Source: Runella defluvii (GTDB lineage Bacteria; Bacteroidota; Bacteroidia; Cytophagales; Spirosomataceae). From it: a DNA stretch of 64,000 bases. Under the pieces are notes generated by a model. That model saw nothing but the letters and a program-made list of their open reading frames with translations. It made no database searches and was not told the origin of the DNA. Positions 43,188-52,167 of this stretch are shown in pieces (positions within the stretch are counted from its first letter, which is position 1; every line of letters starts with the position of its first letter). The stretch is from assembly GCF_014195535.1 (NCBI RefSeq), contig NZ_JACIBY010000004.1, positions 409,945 through 473,944 on the forward strand, read 5' to 3'. The position numbers were made by a program, and so were the translations under genes.

Positions 43188-46100
43188 CTATTTTGGTTTT
43201 ATTAACTTACCACCCACGGTTTGAGTCTGTTGGCGAGTAAGAGATTTCACAACGATTCGATACACATATACGCCAGCAGGTACAGGTTGGCGGTGTTGCG
43301 TAGCGGCGTTCCAAGTCATGGTGGTTAGGATAGCATCCGAATTGTAAATGGTCTGTGTTTCGCTCCGTACCAAATTCCCACTGACGTCGAAAATCGTTGT
43401 TGTTACTTCGACATCTTCTCCTTCATTGACCAACTCTATTTGTAGGGTGGCTTGTTCTACAAATGGATTTGGGTAGGCGATGACACTTTTTACAATGGCC
43501 GATTCTTTGCCTACCTTAAACCTTAACGTACCCTCACTCCAATTATTATATATATCCGCAACTTTTAAGCGAAGTACATAGTCGCCCGCAGGGAGTTTTT
43601 TGAGTAAATAATTAATCCTGCCACTTTGATAACTGTCTTGATTTGCCGTAAAATAGTCGTTTACGAGTAGGATTAATGTATCATTGAGGGTCAAACTGAT
43701 GGGTTGAAGTAGATTAATGCCGCTGTCGTCCGTCAGCTGGGCAATGAGCAATGGACTATCATCTAGTTGGCTGCCTTCCACAAAATTTTGGTCGTTGAGG
43801 TAAAGCTGAACCACGGGCGGCTTGGTATCGGGGTTAGAAAGTGCAGTGCCGCCAACCCACACTTGGTTGGTACCTCCCATGGCATCGGCGCTCGTGTCGG
43901 CTTTGATGGCATAGACTTGTATTAGCCCATTCCCAAGTTTTGTGTCAATGTTTTTGGGTACGACAAAATCGACGACAAACAAGCCATTTTTAACACTTAC
44001 TTTCCCTTCAAAAATTTTGCTTTTAAACTGCTTATAAGGCATCTTGGCGTTTTCGATACCGAGTGTCATTAGCTGATTTTCTTTGTCATAGACACTGATG
44101 CTTGCCACTCCATTGAAATCGTTCACAAGGACATTCCCCAGTTTGATTTGACCACTAATGCGCGCCTTCCCGCCCGCTTTTAGGGTATCTTGCGTTGTTA
44201 TTTCTACGTCATAGTCGGGGTAATTGAGGCGTAAAGAAGGGTCGCCTAGGAGTGTAAAGTTTCGGTTAAAAACGCCGCTAAAGCTTTTATTTTTGGTCAT
44301 TCGCATCAAATCTCCCAAGCGTGGCACGTCCCCGCTGGTATGTTCGAGCGCACTTTCGTAAAAAGCCTCATTGAGTAAAAAATTGGTACTGGCATACACT
44401 GGTCGTGCGGTGGTCAGCATGGCAATGGCGCCGCCTCTTGGACTCAAAACGGCCAATTCAGCGCCCGAAACTTCGCCTGGGTTGTCATACCGTCCAAATT
44501 CACAAGTGGCTGTAATCATCAACGGTAGATTGTCAAGGTTGCGCCAATTGAGGATATTTTGAAGTGTAACAATCTGTTCGTCAGCCCAAATGGAAATGCC
44601 GCCGTGACCCGTGTAATTCATAATTAAAACGCCTTCGTCAATCAATCGGTCGATGGTTTTGCTTGCTTCAGGGGCGTGAATGGGCGTGCCAATTTGGGGA
44701 AACGCATCGACATAGACTTTTTGAAGTTCGTAAGAGGCCGTCTTCGAGGCAATTTGCGTCGATAAGTTTTCGGCATCTTGTTGGTGCAAGTTGGCATCGC
44801 CGTCGTCGGCTACAAAGGCGATTTTTTGCCGCCATTTTCCACGCCCGCGTTTGGCTACATAACGGATCAATTTATCCACCGCCGTTTCGGCTTCGGCAGT
44901 AGTTTTGACGGGCAACCGACCCACGCCAATGTCGAGTAAATGATTTCCGCTAAAATCCTCAATCCATTCTCCATCGGTAGGTTTAAGAAACCCAAAATAA
45001 TCGTCGGACGTAAAACTCAGCACAGGATGCCCCGACTCGCGGCTTTCGTAGGATGGTACAAAATAGGTCATCTCAAGCGGAGAAAACGCTTTGAGGTTGT
45101 TTTTATAATCATACGTTGCATCACCAAAAAGCAACAAATACTTGAGGGTATTGGGCTGGCGGTTGTTCAAAAACTTGGCATAATCACGAATGGCGGTCGG
45201 GTCAGCTTGTCCCGAAGCAAACTCGTTATAGACTTGATTAGTGGTAACGACGATGACCTCCAAACCATCGTTTTGACGGCGAAAAGTAGCAAGCCGTTGT
45301 GCTTGTTTAAGCCAGATGGGTGACGTGATGATGAGTAAGTTAGGAGTTGAAAGAGCGCGAAGATTCTGGTTGGAAACAGCTTGTGCAGAAATTGGAGTCA
45401 ACAATTGTGTTTCCGAAAAAGCCACAAACCGACGAAATATTTTTCCTGAAGTACCAAAAATAGCCTCTGTTCCCGATAAGCGAAACGATTGAGCGGCAGG
45501 TCGTTGTGGGTTGGTGACATCCCAAAGTTGCATTTGAGCGCTGGCCTGACCAATCTGATAGCGAACCGAATCTTGGGTTAACGAAGCAAGAGACTGAAAA
45601 ATAGTAGGTTGGGTGTATAAACGAAGGCTACGCTGAATTTGCAATCCAAAAAAATCTAAATACCCTTCGGCATTGGCTTGACCTGCTTTGTCGAAGGTCA
45701 GGGAAGTAGTGACTCGCGTGGTTGCGTTGGAAAGTTGACCGTCATAGGTTTTTTGGGTTCGCAAACCTTTGGAATCGTAGCGGTAGTTCGTAACCGTTCC
45801 CATGGTTTGTTCGCCTAAGGTTTGCCCATTGACCCCCACCACAAATTTGGTCGTGACTTGTGCGGCGGCTACGCTGGCGACCGTTACTTTAACGGGGCTG
45901 TTGGGAAGTAAACCTTCTAAATCGGCCGAAAAATCTTGGCGTGTTTGATTGCCAAAATACTCACCCCACCATTCTCTTCCCGACTGAACACGGTTGTAGA
46001 TTTCACTTTCTCGAAAAACGTAATCGTCAAAAGCCGTTTGTATCGTCCCCGAATTTCCAGAAGGGTAAGTTGGAAGGCGAAGTCCCGCTTGCGTAGCGTC

Positions 46101-46562
46101 TAGTTGTAAGAAGTAAAAGGTCGTGTCGCTATACAGGTTGAGTTGGTGTTCAAGGCGTTTTTCGGCTGTGTTGTAGCGAATTTCGTGCGGACTTTGCCCC
46201 CAAAACCAAAGGGCGTCACCTTCGTCAAATTTGCCATCGTTTTCCCCTTTGACATAAACCGCATTTTCGGTTAATTCATTGGCCCTATTTTGGGCGTTTG
46301 ATTGAGGAAGCATATAGCCGCCGTTTCCAAATAGGCGAAGGTTTTTTGGGTTAATATCGCTAGTGGCAATCCCCAGTTTTTTGAGAAACGGCGCATCAAT
46401 TCGATACACGCCTGTTTGCGTTACCCCAATTTTGAACCACTTTCCAGTAGCAAGTACCGAACTCTGATTTTGCCCCCAACTTGTCGTAGTGAATAAGAGT
46501 AAGAATAGGAGGAACGCGCTTAGCACCTTTCCAATAAAGCGATATGTGAGTAAAAGTTTCAC
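43188..46562 (-). CDS. porU: T9SS sortase PorU
   Basis: 1124 residues with an N-terminal signal peptide. The central C25 gingipain-like peptidase domain has catalytic His653 (NYTGHGG) and Cys687 (ITATCEFGRYDNP). The C-terminal ~85 residues form a T9SS sorting-type/FlgD-like domain (VIAYPNPFVEQATLQIELV to PAGVYVYRIVVKS), as PorU itself travels through the T9SS. PorU removes the sorting domain of cargo and links them to lipopolysaccharide. Adjacent to porV, though far from the gldKLMN operon 36 kb away. Confidence 0.96.
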   Translation of the reverse strand: MKLLLTYRFIGKVLSAFLLFLLLFTTTSWGQNQSSVLATGKWFKIGVTQTGVYRIDAPFLKKLGIATSDINPKNLRLFGNGGYMLPQSNAQNRANELTENAVYVKGENDGKFDEGDALWFWGQSPHEIRYNTAEKRLEHQLNLYSDTTFYFLQLDATQAGLRLPTYPSGNSGTIQTAFDDYVFRESEIYNRVQSGREWWGEYFGNQTRQDFSADLEGLLPNSPVKVTVASVAAAQVTTKFVVGVNGQTLGEQTMGTVTNYRYDSKGLRTQKTYDGQLSNATTRVTTSLTFDKAGQANAEGYLDFFGLQIQRSLRLYTQPTIFQSLASLTQDSVRYQIGQASAQMQLWDVTNPQRPAAQSFRLSGTEAIFGTSGKIFRRFVAFSETQLLTPISAQAVSNQNLRALSTPNLLIITSPIWLKQAQRLATFRRQNDGLEVIVVTTNQVYNEFASGQADPTAIRDYAKFLNNRQPNTLKYLLLFGDATYDYKNNLKAFSPLEMTYFVPSYESRESGHPVLSFTSDDYFGFLKPTDGEWIEDFSGNHLLDIGVGRLPVKTTAEAETAVDKLIRYVAKRGRGKWRQKIAFVADDGDANLHQQDAENLSTQIASKTASYELQKVYVDAFPQIGTPIHAPEASKTIDRLIDEGVLIMNYTGHGGISIWADEQIVTLQNILNWRNLDNLPLMITATCEFGRYDNPGEVSGAELAVLSPRGGAIAMLTTARPVYASTNFLLNEAFYESALEHTSGDVPRLGDLMRMTKNKSFSGVFNRNFTLLGDPSLRLNYPDYDVEITTQDTLKAGGKARISGQIKLGNVLVNDFNGVASISVYDKENQLMTLGIENAKMPYKQFKSKIFEGKVSVKNGLFVVDFVVPKNIDTKLGNGLIQVYAIKADTSADAMGGTNQVWVGGTALSNPDTKPPVVQLYLNDQNFVEGSQLDDSPLLIAQLTDDSGINLLQPISLTLNDTLILLVNDYFTANQDSYQSGRINYLLKKLPAGDYVLRLKVADIYNNWSEGTLRFKVGKESAIVKSVIAYPNPFVEQATLQIELVNEGEDVEVTTTIFDVSGNLVRSETQTIYNSDAILTTMTWNAATQHRQPVPAGVYVYRIVVKSLTRQQTQTVGGKLIKPK

Positions 46563-46602
46563 GAATAAGATGCTGCTTTTGTATATCGTTTCTCAAAGAC
46601 AA

Positions 46603-47196
46603 CTACAGCCGCTCCACCCAAGCGTGGGCTGCGACCAAGTATTTTTTTTGCGAGGTTTTCTCTATACAAACGATGCGAGTGCGGCGCTGCGTGCCTCGGA
46701 TAAAGACTTTTTGCTGTAATCGAAACGCCTGCCCTTCTGACAACTCACTTACCATGACCAAATCCGAATGCGGGGCATCCACGTTTTTAATGGCCTGCAT
46801 AAGGGGTAAGAATGTCCCCGTAGAGGCGGTTGGATTATGGGAATATAGCGTAAGCGGGGACAAAATCGACGTGGGAAACGTTTGTTCGTTCAGGGTAGGC
46901 AGCAATAAAGCGCGAAAATGTGTTTTCCACGCTTTTCCGTGCGGAGGTTGGCGGCGTTTGTACGAACGATACACTTCAAGGTGGGCGATTTCGTGAAGGT
47001 AAGTGATGAGGAAATTGTAAGGGTTGAGGTTGTTATTGACCGTAATTCGCTCACGTTGATTGGGTTTTGCCGTAAAATCGCCCAAACGGGTATGTCGAGG
47101 GCGAGTCACCACAAAATCAAACTGATAACGTTCCCATAGGTCGTAGCAATAAGCTACAGAAGGGGCTGGAACATGACGTTCCAGGATGTTCCACAT
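46603..47196 (-). CDS. SprT-like zinc metallopeptidase domain protein
   Basis: About 197 residues. The first half has RHVPAPSVAYCYDLWERYQFDF and the zinc motif HEIAH in ITYLHEIAHLEVYRSYKRRQPPHGKAWK, the SprT pattern with a further His. The C-terminal ~70 residues contain no visible zinc-ribbon cysteines, in contrast to classical SprT. The role is not known. The longest frame begins at a TTG at 47245-47247; I prefer the ATG at 47194-47196, which matches the usual N terminus. Lies 40 bp before porU on the same strand. Confidence 0.82.
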   Translation of the reverse strand: MWNILERHVPAPSVAYCYDLWERYQFDFVVTRPRHTRLGDFTAKPNQRERITVNNNLNPYNFLITYLHEIAHLEVYRSYKRRQPPHGKAWKTHFRALLLPTLNEQTFPTSILSPLTLYSHNPTASTGTFLPLMQAIKNVDAPHSDLVMVSELSEGQAFRLQQKVFIRGTQRRTRIVCIEKTSQKKYLVAAHAWVERL

Positions 47197-47336
47197 CGCT
47201 AATCTCGCTTCCACCGATAATTTGTTGGTTAAACCGACTACAATCAAACGCTAAATTCTGCATTTTTGCCTGCCGAACCAAGCGTTTGCGTTTTATGTTC
47301 TGTAAACACAAAATAAACATATAAAGTTAAGTTACC

Positions 47337-48011
47337 ATGAATCACGGACAAGAATTTAGAAAGTACGCAGTAAAACACCTCGGCATGAATGGCCTTACGG
47401 TAGATGGATACATGAACCATACCGTTGAAAATATGACCCGCGCTATCATCGAAGAGCGCCCCATGAACTTCCGTGAAGTAGATGTATTTTCGCGTTTGAT
47501 GGCAGACCGTATCATTTTCTTTGGTATGCCTGTCGATGACCAAATTGCGAACATCGTAGTAGCGCAATTGTTGTTTTTGGAATCGGCTGATCCTAAGAAA
47601 GATATTTTGATGTATATCAACAGCCCAGGTGGTTCGGTATATGCAGGTTTGGGTATTTATGACACGATGCAGTACGTTCGTCCCGACGTAGCCACGGTAT
47701 GTACAAGCCTCGCGGCGTCGATGGGAGCGGTACTGTTGGCGGGTGGTGCAGCTGGCAAGCGTGCGGCACTTCCACACGCTCGTATCATGATTCACCAGCC
47801 GTCGGGTGGTGCGCAAGGCCAATCGGTTGACATTGAAATCACAGCCCGCGAAATTGTGAAATTACGTGGTGAGTTGTACGAAATTTTGGCCAACCACACA
47901 GGACAAACAATCGAAACCATCGAAAGAGACTCTGATCGCGACAAGTGGATGCGTGCCGAAGAAGCAAAAGCGTACGGTCTTATCGACGAAGTTTTGGTAA
48001 GAGATAAATAA
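47337..48011 (+). CDS. clpP: ATP-dependent Clp protease proteolytic subunit
   Basis: 224 residues. Catalytic Ser128 ([16 protein letters not shown]) and His153 ([11 protein letters not shown]) are visible, with the final Asp in the C-terminal part. ClpP forms a 14-subunit barrel that degrades proteins delivered by ClpX or other AAA+ partners in the cytoplasm. It is somewhat longer at the N terminus than classical ClpP (about 25 residues), common in Bacteroidota. Followed by its own terminator. Confidence 0.96.
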   Translation: MNHGQEFRKYAVKHLGMNGLTVDGYMNHTVENMTRAIIEERPMNFREVDVFSRLMADRIIFFGMPVDDQIANIVVAQLLFLESADPKKDILMYINSPGGSVYAGLGIYDTMQYVRPDVATVCTSLAASMGAVLLAGGAAGKRAALPHARIMIHQPSGGAQGQSVDIEITAREIVKLRGELYEILANHTGQTIETIERDSDRDKWMRAEEAKAYGLIDEVLVRDK

Positions 48012-48030
48012 GCTATCGGCTTTGTAATGA

Positions 48031-48064
48031 GCGCCAGTGGGTTATGAACCTACTGGCGTTTTTT
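48031..48064 (+). terminator. clpP terminator
   Basis: Stem CGCCAGT(G)GGTT / AACC(T)ACTGGCG with a 3-nt loop, followed by a seven-base T-run. Confidence 0.88.
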
Positions 48065-48122
48065 TGTTTTTAAGGGTTAGTATTACTTACTTTGGTTACC
48101 TTCTGGTTTTAAGAGCAAGTAA

Positions 48123-48953
48123 ATGTCAAAGAAAAATAAAAAAATTAGGACAAATCATCGCTTTTTAGATGAGGCGGGAGATACCACTTTTTATGCAAAA
48201 GGGCGCCGTTCAATTATCGGAACAGAAGGCGTGTCCAATTGTTTTATTTTGGGAATGGTCAAATTTTACGAACCTCTTGAAAAAATTAGAGAGCAAGTTG
48301 CAGAACTTCAGAAACAAGTGTCAGATAATCCCTTTTTTGAACTACCTAGCATCATCAAAAAGAAGAACTCTGAAGGAGGCTATTATTTCCATGCAACAGA
48401 TGATGTGCCAGAAGTGAGATTTGAGTTTTTTAAATTTATAAACAGCATTGGTTGTTCATTTGAAGCCGTCGTTGGCCGAAAAAATATTGAACGGTATGAA
48501 ACAAAACACAAAGGCAAGGAAGAGTATTTCTACGCGGATCTACTTTCACATTTATTGAAAAATAAACTGTCGAAAGGCGAGAAAATGGTGCTTCACATTT
48601 CTGAGAGAGGAAAAAGTACGAAAAATGCCAACTTGGATTTGTCCCTAAAAAAAGCAATTCAAAGGTACCACAAGGCCAAGGGCGAAACGAAAGAAATTAC
48701 TACAGAAGTATTATTTAACGTAAATTATCCCACAAAAGACCCGCTTCTCAATATTGCAGACTACTTTTGCTGGGCTATTCAGAGAGTTTTTGAGCGAGGG
48801 GAAATGCGTTATTATAACTTTTTAAAGGAAAAAATATCCCTAGTGATTGATGTGTACGACAGTAGTGCTTATAACTCAGGGAAATGGGAGAATTACTATA
48901 CGCCAAAAAATCCTTTAACAATCAAAAATAAAATAAGCCCACCTTTGCACTAA
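48123..48953 (+). CDS. DUF3800 domain protein
   Basis: 276 residues. The N-terminal FLDEAGDTTFY motif, with a leading acidic residue in an RNase H-like fold, and the C-terminal DPLLNIADYFCWAIQRVFE segment match DUF3800. Members appear in mobile or defence contexts and are predicted nucleases or lyases of unknown function. Lys/Asn-rich and more AT-rich than the neighbours, it sits alone between clpP and the NFACT gene. This suggests acquisition by transfer; no mobile element flanks it. Confidence 0.85.
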   Translation: MSKKNKKIRTNHRFLDEAGDTTFYAKGRRSIIGTEGVSNCFILGMVKFYEPLEKIREQVAELQKQVSDNPFFELPSIIKKKNSEGGYYFHATDDVPEVRFEFFKFINSIGCSFEAVVGRKNIERYETKHKGKEEYFYADLLSHLLKNKLSKGEKMVLHISERGKSTKNANLDLSLKKAIQRYHKAKGETKEITTEVLFNVNYPTKDPLLNIADYFCWAIQRVFERGEMRYYNFLKEKISLVIDVYDSSAYNSGKWENYYTPKNPLTIKNKISPPLH

Positions 48954-49104
48954 TCTTGAAAAGTTTCAAGAAACGACATGGAGTCGGCGTTCATGCAAGG
49001 CAGACCTACAGTACAAAGGTAAATAAAAATAGTTTTTTGTCAAAAGTTTCACGTTTTTATTGTGTTTGAAATCAATGAATTAACACCGTGAAACACAAAT
49101 TGAG

Positions 49105-50682
49105 ATGTATCAGAATTATCATTTTTTACGGCAGTTGAGCCAAGCGTTGCGGCCGTTGGTGGTTGGGTTGAAGTTCATGGAATGTTTCAGCCAAGAGAAA
49201 GACGAGTTAGTGATTGTCTTGGCGCACGCCCGAGGCAAAAACAACTATTATCGCCCGTTTTTTCTTCGTGCTACCCTGCGTCCCGACTTTGCCTGCCTGC
49301 ATTTTCCCGAAGATTTTAGCCGCGCTCGCCACAACAGCGTCGATTTGTTTGAGACATTGTATGATTTGGAAGTAGTTGATGTTCGGCAGTTTAAAAACGA
49401 ACGAGCCTTTGGGTTGGTGCTGGAAAATAATTACACCTTGGTGTTTAAACTTTTCGGAAATCGTTCCAATGCGGTGTTGTTTCAAGAAGAGGCCGTGATT
49501 GATGTGTTTCATAACAAACTCGTGTCAGATAATAACTTGCAACTAGCAAAACTCGACCGCGAACTCGACCAATCTTGGGAGGCATTTGAAGCGGCAGGGC
49601 ACGACCATCGGAAGCTATTTCCGACTTTTGGAAAGGAAGTAAATGCGTATTTAGAGCAGCAGTCAGCACTCAGTAGCCAGCCGTCAGTTGGCTTAGAAAA
49701 GTGGACATTGATTCAAGGCGTGCTTCAGAAGCTAGAGCAGCCAACGTATTACATTTCTACGTGGCAGTACCAAATTACGTTTTCGTTGGTGCCGCTGGGC
49801 GAGGTCATTCGCAGTCATACCGACCCGATTGAGGCCCTCAACGATTTTTATACTACTTACAATCGGATTGGGGTTATTTCCAAAGAAAAATCGGAAGCGG
49901 TTCGGGTGCTTCAAAAGCGCATTCAACGCACCGAAAATTATTTGGAAGAAGCCTTTCAAAAACTGGTAACGGTGGATGGTGATGTGAAAAATGAGGAAAT
50001 TGGGCATATTTTGATGGCCAATCTTCACCAAATTCCCGAGCGTGCCGAACGAGTTACCTTATTTGATTTTTACCGAGATAGAGACATTGACATCAAACTC
50101 AAGTCTGACCTTTCGCCCCAACGCAATGCCGAAACGTATTACCGAAAGGCAAAAAACGAACGGATTGAAATTGATAAACTGCAAGAAAACATTGCGTTGC
50201 GTGAGGGTGAATTGGAAGACTTAAAGAGTCATTTACAAGAAATAGAGGCATTTGAATCGTTGAAGTTGCTGCGTAAGTATTTGAAAAACAATAGTCTGCT
50301 GACCGACGCTCCCATCCTTTCGCCCACCCAGTTATTCAAACATACTGAGTTTGAAGGCTACGTGATTTTGATTGGAAAAAATGCCAAGAACAACGATTTG
50401 TTGACCAAAAAATACGCTTACAAAGAAGATTTGTGGTTGCACGCCCGCGACGTATCGGGCTCGCACGTGGTCATCAAGTACAAGGCGGGGCGAAAAATCC
50501 CGAACAGTGTCATCGAACGCGCGGCGCAGTTGGCGGCTTGGTATTCAAAGCGGCGAACGGAAACGCTCTGTCCTGTGATAGTTACTCCCAAAAAGTTTGT
50601 GCGTAAGCCCAAGGGATTGCCAGAAGGCGAAGTCGTGCTGGACAAAGAAGAAGTCGTGATGGTGGAGCCGCGTGGGTTATAA
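49105..50682 (+). CDS. RqcH/NFACT-type protein
   Basis: 525 residues. An N-terminal NFACT-N-like domain is followed by a long helical region (~250-390) with the coiled-coil segment of the family (IDKLQENIALREGELEDLKSH). The C-terminal NFACT-R domain has DLWLHARDVSGSHVVIKY and ERAAQLAAWYSKRR. RqcH and relatives bind stalled 50S subunits with peptidyl-tRNA and add alanine tails for quality control. The N-terminal part is more divergent than in Firmicutes RqcH. Its end overlaps the convergent LacI gene by 6 bp. Confidence 0.88.
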   Translation: MYQNYHFLRQLSQALRPLVVGLKFMECFSQEKDELVIVLAHARGKNNYYRPFFLRATLRPDFACLHFPEDFSRARHNSVDLFETLYDLEVVDVRQFKNERAFGLVLENNYTLVFKLFGNRSNAVLFQEEAVIDVFHNKLVSDNNLQLAKLDRELDQSWEAFEAAGHDHRKLFPTFGKEVNAYLEQQSALSSQPSVGLEKWTLIQGVLQKLEQPTYYISTWQYQITFSLVPLGEVIRSHTDPIEALNDFYTTYNRIGVISKEKSEAVRVLQKRIQRTENYLEEAFQKLVTVDGDVKNEEIGHILMANLHQIPERAERVTLFDFYRDRDIDIKLKSDLSPQRNAETYYRKAKNERIEIDKLQENIALREGELEDLKSHLQEIEAFESLKLLRKYLKNNSLLTDAPILSPTQLFKHTEFEGYVILIGKNAKNNDLLTKKYAYKEDLWLHARDVSGSHVVIKYKAGRKIPNSVIERAAQLAAWYSKRRTETLCPVIVTPKKFVRKPKGLPEGEVVLDKEEVVMVEPRGL

Positions 50683-51828
50683 CCGCATCGACGATTTTCT
50701 AATCCGTAATTCCCCTCGCATTTTTTTGATGATTAGGCTAAAGGTATCGCGGTGAATGATGTTGTCAATCAACAATGACGCCGCTGTTTCGCCCATTTCA
50801 AACGGAAAAAGGTGAAAGACCGTCAATGAAGGCTCAATCAGTTCGGCAATGAGTTCATCCCCAAAACCTACCACGGCGATTTCGGTGGGAATTTGAATTT
50901 TACGACGTTTGAGTTCGACCAAAAGTTCAATGGCATTGCCGTAATGAATGGCAAAAATCCCGTCGGGAGGTTCTGGAAGTGAAAGCCAATGGTTAAGCGC
51001 TGTCAACGACTCGCTTTGCTTAAATTCAGTGTGATAAATCAGGGTGTCATCCAGAGGAAGCCCGTAGTGGCACAGTGCGGCTTTGTAGCCTTCCAAACGC
51101 GTTTGGCTGATTAATAATTGGGGTGGTCCTGCACAAACGGCAATTCTCCGACAACCCTGCTGGATGAGGTGCTCGACCAGCGCAAAACTTCCTTCAAAGT
51201 CTTCTTGAACCACTTTGGCCGTTTCCACTTCGTTGCAAACGCGGTCGAAGTGGACAATCGGAAGTCCTTTTTTGAGCTGCAAACGAATGTGTTCAAACGA
51301 CGTTGTTTCTTTGGAATGACTGATTAATAGACCATCCACCCGACTGGCAATTAACGCCTGAACGTTGAGGGTTTCGGTCGAATGCGATTCGTTTGATTGA
51401 CAAATCATGACGCGATAGCCAGCTTCCGTCGCCACGTTTTGAATCCCTGCCAACACCCCCGCAAAAAAAGGTCGTTCGATGTTGGGAATCACCACCCCAA
51501 TCGTGTGTGTTTCGCCACGGTGAAGGCTCTGAGCCAGTAGATTAGGTCGGTAATCCATTTCATTGGCAACCCGCAAAATCTCTTGTCGCGTCAACGAATT
51601 GATGTCGGTGCTGCCATTTAAGGCCCGCGATACGGTAGAAGGAGCTACGCCGAGCGACTTTGCAATGTCGATAATGGTGGTTTGGCGAGCGGCTTTCTGA
51701 GGGGAAGCTGCGGGTAATTCTACCGTAAAATGCACTTGGCACGTTTTACAATAAAACCGTTGACGTCCTCTTAAAAAACCAGCTTTCACTACTTCCGATA
51801 CCGATTGGCATTGTCTGCACTCCACCAT
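50677..51828 (-). CDS. LacI-family regulator with N-terminal zinc ribbon
   Basis: 383 residues. Before the helix-turn-helix (TTIIDIAKSLGVAPSTVSRALNG, from ~residue 50) there are about 48 residues. These carry C4-x2-C7 and C27-x2-C30 in a pattern like the IS1/InsA-type zinc ribbon (VVKAGFLRGRQRFYCKTC). The rest is a standard LacI periplasmic-binding-type effector domain (HTIGVVIPNIERPFFAGVLAGI). No alternative start lies between, so the zinc ribbon is real. Divergent from the Gfo/Idh gene; it probably senses a uronate or xylan-derived sugar. Confidence 0.92.
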   Translation of the reverse strand: MVECRQCQSVSEVVKAGFLRGRQRFYCKTCQVHFTVELPAASPQKAARQTTIIDIAKSLGVAPSTVSRALNGSTDINSLTRQEILRVANEMDYRPNLLAQSLHRGETHTIGVVIPNIERPFFAGVLAGIQNVATEAGYRVMICQSNESHSTETLNVQALIASRVDGLLISHSKETTSFEHIRLQLKKGLPIVHFDRVCNEVETAKVVQEDFEGSFALVEHLIQQGCRRIAVCAGPPQLLISQTRLEGYKAALCHYGLPLDDTLIYHTEFKQSESLTALNHWLSLPEPPDGIFAIHYGNAIELLVELKRRKIQIPTEIAVVGFGDELIAELIEPSLTVFHLFPFEMGETAASLLIDNIIHRDTFSLIIKKMRGELRIRKSSMRL

Positions 51829-52167
51829 ATAATTGTCTTTTTTTTAGTTAGCCGCAAAATGGGTCTAGCGATTACGTTATAGCTGACGTTGTGGTTAAAT
51901 ACTTTAATTGCACAAAAATATATAAATTTAGTAATAAAAAATACCTATCGGTGGCGTTTTCGGAAACGTTTTCGATAGGTATTTTATGCTTTTTTTCAAA
52001 ACAAGACAGTAAATAAGTTGGTGAAATGGGCTTGTTGTAGTAACATTAGCTTAGAATCAAACGAGCGCAATTTGCAACAAGCGTTTCTTTCTCAGTGCTT
52101 TTCTGTATGGAATTGTACTTTTTTAGGAAATAGATTTAGAAAATACCTTTATATCCCAAGCCTTTTT
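51829..52167. promoter_or_regulatory. Divergent control region between lacI and the glucuronate locus
   Basis: This 339-bp gap contains no gene. It holds an inverted repeat AAAATACCTATCG (51938-51950) / CGATAGGTATTTT (51973-51985). Between its arms are two overlapping LacI-type boxes: CGTTTTCGGAAACG (51955-51968) and CGGAAACGTTTTCG (51961-51974). A TATTTTTG -7 box for lacI is at 51913-51920 on the minus strand. TACTTTTT at 52116-52123 is a candidate -7 for the plus-strand genes. This fits autoregulation plus control of the locus. Confidence 0.7.
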
